A program made the translations under genes and the position numbers. A stretch of DNA of 64,000 bases, taken from Ciborinia camelliae (Eukaryota > Ascomycota > Leotiomycetes > Helotiales > Sclerotiniaceae). This document shows, in pieces, positions 59,241-64,000 of the stretch (position 1 is the stretch's first letter; the number at the start of each line of letters is the position of its first letter). The notes beneath the pieces were generated by a model that saw only the letters and a list, made by a program, of their open reading frames with translations, had not been told where the DNA came from and did not search any database. Where the stretch lies: the NCBI GenBank assembly GCA_025890175.1, contig JANPYM010000002.1, positions 3,822,953 to 3,886,952 of the forward strand. Direction: 5' to 3'.

Positions 59241-60539
59241 ATGTCAACTCCCACCTCTATCCCGCTAACCATGAACGGTATCTTGGTTGAGAAAACAGGT
59301 GGTGTGGAGGTTTTGGATTATCGAACGGATTTACCGGTTCCAGTTCCAGGGGAGGGTGAGGTGTTGGTTAAGAATGAATTTGTCGGTGTTAATTATATTG
59401 ATACGTGAGTTTTTGTCATCATCCTTTCTGGTTTTTGTGGTTGTGACATCTCATGCCTTTTCCATAGTCATTTTCCCAATTCGCATAAATTAAATCACCG
59501 CTAACCCTCATCCCCCACCCCCAGCTATTACCGCACAGGTCTCTACGCCTCCCCCAAGCCCGAAATCCTCGGCCGCGAAGCAGAAGGCACCATAATCTCC
59601 CTTGGACCCTCCTCCATCCCCAGCTCCCTCCAAATCGGCCTCCGAGTCGTCTACCTCGGAACCTCCGCATACGCCGAATACACCCGCGTACCCGTCTCCA
59701 AAATCCACGCGATCCCCGCCTCGGTCGCCCCGGGCATCGCCGCCGCCTCGCTCCTCCAAGGTCTCACGGCTCTCACCTTCATCCGCGAAGCCTATCACGT
59801 CCAAGCAGACGATTGGATCTTGGTCCACGCCGCCGCCGGGGGGGTCGGGCTCTGGTTGTGTCAATTGCTTCACGTGGTTGGGGCCAAGGTGATCGCGACG
59901 GCGAGCTCGGATGCCAAATTAAAGTTGGCTTTGGGGAATGGGGCGACGGTCGGGATCAATAATAAGGAAGAGGATATTGTGAAGAGGGTCTTGGAAATTA
60001 CCGGGGGGGAGGGCGTTCAGGCCGTTTTTGATAGTGTGGGGAAGGATACCTTTGAGGGGGATTTGGAGGTTACGGCTAGGAAGGGGACGGTGGTTAGCTT
60101 TGGTAATTCGGTGGGTACCCTCTTTTTTTTTCCCTATCTTTGGTCTTTTTTCTTTCTTATCTTTCCTTATTTCCCCATGCATAAATCCATCTACCCCTCC
60201 CCCCCTCCCTTTTCCCTCTCCCCTAAACCATCCCCACCACTAACGAAAAAACCCCCCATCCAGTCCGGCGCCGTCCCCCCCTTCCCCATAAGCAGGCTCG
60301 CGGCAAAAAACCTCAAAGTTCTCCGCCCCACGCTCTTCGGATACATCGCCACGCGCGCCGAATTCGAGGCGTACACGAGCGAATTCGAGGCGTACACGAG
60401 CGAACTCTTTGATTTCATCACCAGGGGGGATCGCTTGAATGTGAGGATTCATGAGGTGTATCCGTTGCGGGAGGTGCGCAGGGCGCATGCGGATATTGAG
60501 GGGAGGGCTACGATGGGGAAATTGTTGTTGAGGGTTTAG
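59241..60539 (+). CDS. ZTA1: NADPH:quinone oxidoreductase (zeta-crystallin-like MDR)
   Basis: Exons 59241-59404, 59525-60110 and 60264-60539 give 341 residues. The first join gives FVGVNYIDTYYRTGLYASP, a family signature. The second intron is 153 nt, a multiple of three and without a stop; splicing joins SFGNS to SGAVPPFPISRLAAKNLKVLRP, as expected for the family. The NADPH-binding Rossmann motif is AAAGGVGLWLCQLLHVVGAKVI. Residues from about 275 contain a duplicated heptapeptide, EFEAYTS twice, made by a 21-bp tandem duplication. Role: one-electron quinone reduction or removal of reactive carbonyls, usually cytosolic. The coding DNA is GC-richer than the flanks. Confidence 0.92.
60360..60401 (+). 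repeat. 21-bp tandem duplication inside the oxidoreductase CDS
   Basis: Two identical adjacent 21-bp units (60360-60380 and 60381-60401) starting GAATTCGAGGCGTACACGAG. The frame is preserved and adds seven residues. Confidence 0.9.
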
Positions 60540-61960
60540 GTTTGGGGGTGGGGGTGGGATGGGATGGAATGGGATGGGAGGGAGATTTGTATTTCTTGTC
60601 GCGCAAGATGAAATATAACTCCTAGATCTTACATTCATACATCCATGGTACAGTCAGTTATACCGAAAATTATATTATATTATTAAGCCCATTTCCCTTC
60701 CACCCCCCCCCTTTTTTTCCTTTTTCTTCTTTTTACCGAATTCCCCCTTTTCTTTTTCTTTTTCTTTTTTCCTTCCTCCCTATACTGTATTATATGTGCG
60801 TATGCGTATACATATACATAAGATACCTAAATATGTATCACAAACAAACACGCAAACACGCAAGCAATTATCGCATCTTCGGAATTCACGAAGTGCGAAT
60901 TGCGAATGATAAATCATTCATAGGCTATTTACCTAACCTGACCTAACAAGGTAGGTAACTAAAGTAAGGTAAGCTAAATCTCCTATCTAGAAAAAAGTTT
61001 ACCTAAACAAAGCCACATAAAATCCAATTCAATCCAATCCAATCCACAGATATCATATCATAGCATGCATTTATGCATGCATGTATGGATATATATCCAA
61101 CCAAGCTTCTAGAAGCATTCCGCATCCCGAGTTTTGCTCTGCATTAACAAATCCTACCTACTGTATGTACAAATAAGCGACGAGATATCTTCTTTCGTGA
61201 ATGACCTAGGTACCTCCAGCTAGGTATTCTAGCATAAGTCTCAAGCCTCAACGCAAAGAGAGAGAGAAAATAAAGTTTTTTTTTCAGCTCCTATGTACCT
61301 AGGTAGTGTATGTAGGTACCTAAGGTATCCGGTAGATTGATTGTACTATAATTAGGTAGCTTTCGAATTCCCAAGACGAATAAATAAATTATCTATTTCT
61401 AGCCCGATAATGTACATAAAGTAAAGTGCCATTCATAGGTACCTAGGTAATTAACGTACAAGATGTAAATAAATATTAAAAAAAATGTAAAAAGGGGGAT
61501 CAAGGCGGCATTAGATCGAAAAAATCTAGCTGATGTATGTATGTACTTACATAGGTATCTAGGTAGGTAGGTAAAGTATTTGGAGTATAGCGTTCGAAAA
61601 AATGATTCTGGAAAGGGGCTTAGGCGGAGGCGTGGGCATAGGCGTAGGCTTTTGTCTAGACCTCCCTCCGAGTCTAGATTTGAAGATTTCTTTTCGGCAT
61701 GTCCGTCTGTCTTTGACATCGGGATGGGTCTGATGTTGACTATTGATGTATTGATACCTATTGTGCATACTGTACCTCTAGGTGTATGTTGTGTTATCAC
61801 TATATGCAGATAATAATTTATAGGTAGGTATGTATGAGTACCCACCCGCCAGACTGGAGGGGATTTATTTAGTGACCTGGAGACTCCAACAATTTTTAAG
61901 AATAAGAAGAAGAAGAATAAGAATCCCCAAGGTGCATTAATAATTCAATAGGTAGGTACC
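60540..61960. other. Intergenic region with simple repeats, 1.4 kb
   Basis: Starts with a GGGTG/GGGAT-rich 3' flank, then a pyrimidine-rich run (60687-60780) with TTTTTC units, then many TACCTAGGTA/TAGG words (61206, 61297, 61438, 61558). The minus-strand frame 61399-61845 spans these repeats and is not protein-like. No gene is supportable. Confidence 0.55.
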
Positions 61961-64000
61961 TAACGAAAAACATTTGGGTTTTCCTTGAAAGATATTATAA
62001 ATTGAATCCATATTGTAATATGTTAAGTGCACAGTCCTACATAATAGCTGTAAGCTTTATCACTACACCATGTACCCAAATTGCTATTCAAAAGGTATAT
62101 AGTATTAGGATACTTCTGATTCGCTTACTACTATATATATATCAATGTTATGTAACATTTCGTTTGTAACAATTGTTTTTTTTTTAAAGCTTTTTGTCCC
62201 AAAAAAGCTTAGCTTGGGGCTTCGAACAAACTAAAATATATATATATATAATTAACCATATAATTTTTTTAGTAATTCAACTATTATTCGATATTATTTT
62301 TACTATTTTAATAATTATATATTCAATTGAAATTAATCTAATCAAATATTATTAAATGAATTTAGAGTTATTTAATTATTAAGTAAATATATTCTCGCCT
62401 TAATTAGTTAAATTGGATTTGTTAGTTTTACATTGTTAGTTTTATATTTTATTTATTAATTAAGATCCCAAAATAAATCCACCAATAATATTCTAATACT
62501 CTATTAAATATACAGTTTTATATAATAACTATAAACTTTACTATTGCACCATATATCCAAATTGTTACCTAAAAGGTATATAATATCAGGATGCTTCTAA
62601 TTCGCTTACTATTATATATATATCAACGTTACGCAACACTTTGTTCGTAATATAATAATTGGTTTATTTCTATTAACCAAGGTGCCAGGTGCTACTAATT
62701 GTGGATCGCCCCACTTTAGCTTATTTTGAGCTAGCTTATACTTAAGCGAACAAATATAAATTTGTACATAAAATTTATTTCGTATTTCGATTTTAAAAAT
62801 ATATAAATTTGATATATTTTCTAACAAAATTTATATAAATAAAATATCAAAATTTGATAATACAAAAAAACTTTAATATTTAGAATTATTTTTATTAATT
62901 TAAATTTTAATATAATTAATATTATTTTAAAAAAATCTAATTAATTTCATTTTTATATATTAATATTTTTCTTTTTTTTTTTTCTTTTTTTTTAATCTTA
63001 ACTTTTTTTAAAAGGTTTTTTAAAGGATTATATATAATTTTAAATAAATATTTTAGAATTAAAGTTTTTATATATATAAATTTTTTAATTTATTAATTTT
63101 TAAAATGTTATTTTTTTTAGGTATTAATTTTTTATTTAATATTTTTCAAAAAAAAAAATTTTCAAAAATTTTATTTTTTATTTTTTTAATTTTCAATATA
63201 TTTTTTGTTATATATATTTTTAATTTTTTTTTTATTATATTTGTTTTTTTTATAAAATTATTAATTTGCTAAATTCGAAAAAATAAAAAATATTTTAATT
63301 TATTAAGTTTGTTTAATGTAATAGAAAGATAATTTTATTTATTATATTTTTATATTGTTTTCGAAAAAAAAAATTAAAAATATTATAAATCTTTATATCA
63401 AAAATTTTGAAATATTATAAAATATTATTATAAAAACAAAATATAAATAATGTTACAGATCTAAAAGCAATAAAAACAAAAAAGATGCCTGGGGTATAAA
63501 ATTCAGGCTTAAAGCCAATATATCGGTGATTGTTAACGTTCGATATCAATCGATAGCAAATCTTTAGTATAATATTTAATTTGTAAAATATTAATATATA
63601 TAAAATAGGTTTATATAATTAAATAAAAAAGATTTTAAAAGTTTATAAAGTTTTATATTAAATAAAATATTATTATTTAAATAGTAATTAATAATATATT
63701 ATTGATTATTTAAAAAATAATAAAAATTTTATTTAAAAAAGTAATAAAAAGTCTTAAAATTATTATTAATTTAATTAATTTTTTATATTTTTTATTTTAA
63801 TAATTTTTTTTATTTTATCCAAAAAACAATTTGTTAATTAAACTAATAATATTCAAAATAATATTAAAAACAAAAAATATCTCCGTATTTGCTTAGTAAA
63901 ACATTAAAATTAACAATATATAAAATAATATTATTTGTTGAAATTAAATAGATTATGTGAAGGTGCAAATTATATAATGTATTTGAAATTATTATAAAAC
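61961..64000. repeat. Extremely AT-rich block, probably RIP-degraded repeat DNA
   Basis: From about 62030 to the window end the sequence is nearly all A and T, with long A/T runs and no open frame of note. Small islands of mixed composition (62675-62760 and 63482-63570) remain. Two diverged direct repeats sit at the left edge (62031-62174 and 62512-62662). This fits the AT-rich compartments of fungal genomes in which transposons were mutated by RIP; the element family cannot be identified. It continues beyond the window. Confidence 0.65.
62031..62662. repeat. Diverged direct repeat, two units of about 145 bp
   Basis: Unit A (62031-62174) begins ACAGTCCTACATAATAGC and unit B (62512-62662) begins ACAGTTTTATATAATAAC. 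Shared blocks include CAAAAGG/TAAAAGG, TATATAGTATTAGGAT against TATATAATATCAGGAT, and ATTCGCTTACTA. Most mismatches are C/T or G/A. Weak similarity continues past the unit ends (AGCTTAGCTT and CGAACAAA in both). Could be the two LTRs of a tiny degraded element or tandem repeat copies. Confidence 0.65.

Noticed and set aside
61399..61845. 148-codon minus-strand frame
   Set aside because: Runs through TAGG-type repeats and translates into repetitive Tyr/Thr/Leu-rich text; not protein-like.

Overview
The window reads as nuclear DNA of a filamentous ascomycete. Every confident gene has the fungal pattern of one to six exons split by mostly 45-90 nt GT-AG introns, several with a recognisable CTAAC/CTGAC-type branch site. 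The proteins look most like those of Leotiomycetes such as Botrytis or Sclerotinia. That placement rests on remembered protein character and on the abundant intergenic (TAGG)n / TACCTAGGTA tracts; no search was run.

Layout. 1-13.5 kb: a secreted GH125 alpha-mannosidase; a divergent pair encoding DNA polymerase delta subunit 3 and the E3 ligase Rad18; and a second divergent pair encoding a CHMP7/Chm7 ESCRT-III-like protein and the Sac phosphatase Fig4. 13.5-24 kb: a repeat-rich, gene-poor stretch holding one hybrid histidine kinase, one orphan ORF and several foldback (MITE-like) elements. 24-31.7 kb: an RBR-type RING protein, two small coiled-coil orphans and a short-chain dehydrogenase, separated by gene-poor DNA with small repeats. 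31.7-41.4 kb: replication protein A subunit 2, a GNAT acetyltransferase, isopentenyl-diphosphate isomerase divergent from the ribosomal import chaperone Syo1, and a low-complexity orphan. 42.4-53.1 kb: the divergent DEAD-box helicases Dbp10 and Dbp4, an FAD synthase and a SUN-domain protein. 55.7-60.5 kb: a UDP-glucose 4-epimerase and a quinone oxidoreductase. From about 62 kb to the end the sequence becomes extremely A+T rich, with diverged direct repeats that differ mainly by transitions, as expected of a RIP-degraded repeat block.

Functional themes. Three genes (POLD3, RAD18, RFA2) belong to the PCNA/RPA replication and post-replication-repair axis. Their promoters carry the same pair of motifs, ACGCGT and TTTACGCGA, which resemble MBF/E2F-type G1/S elements. 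Three genes (SYO1, DBP10, DBP4) serve ribosome biogenesis. Most of the rest is housekeeping.

I found no convincing new multi-gene system. The best leads are the shared cell-cycle promoter motifs, the small foldback elements, the unusual RBR protein and the AT-rich block. Exon coordinates were worked out by hand from splice signals, reading phase and protein continuity, and no transcript evidence was available.
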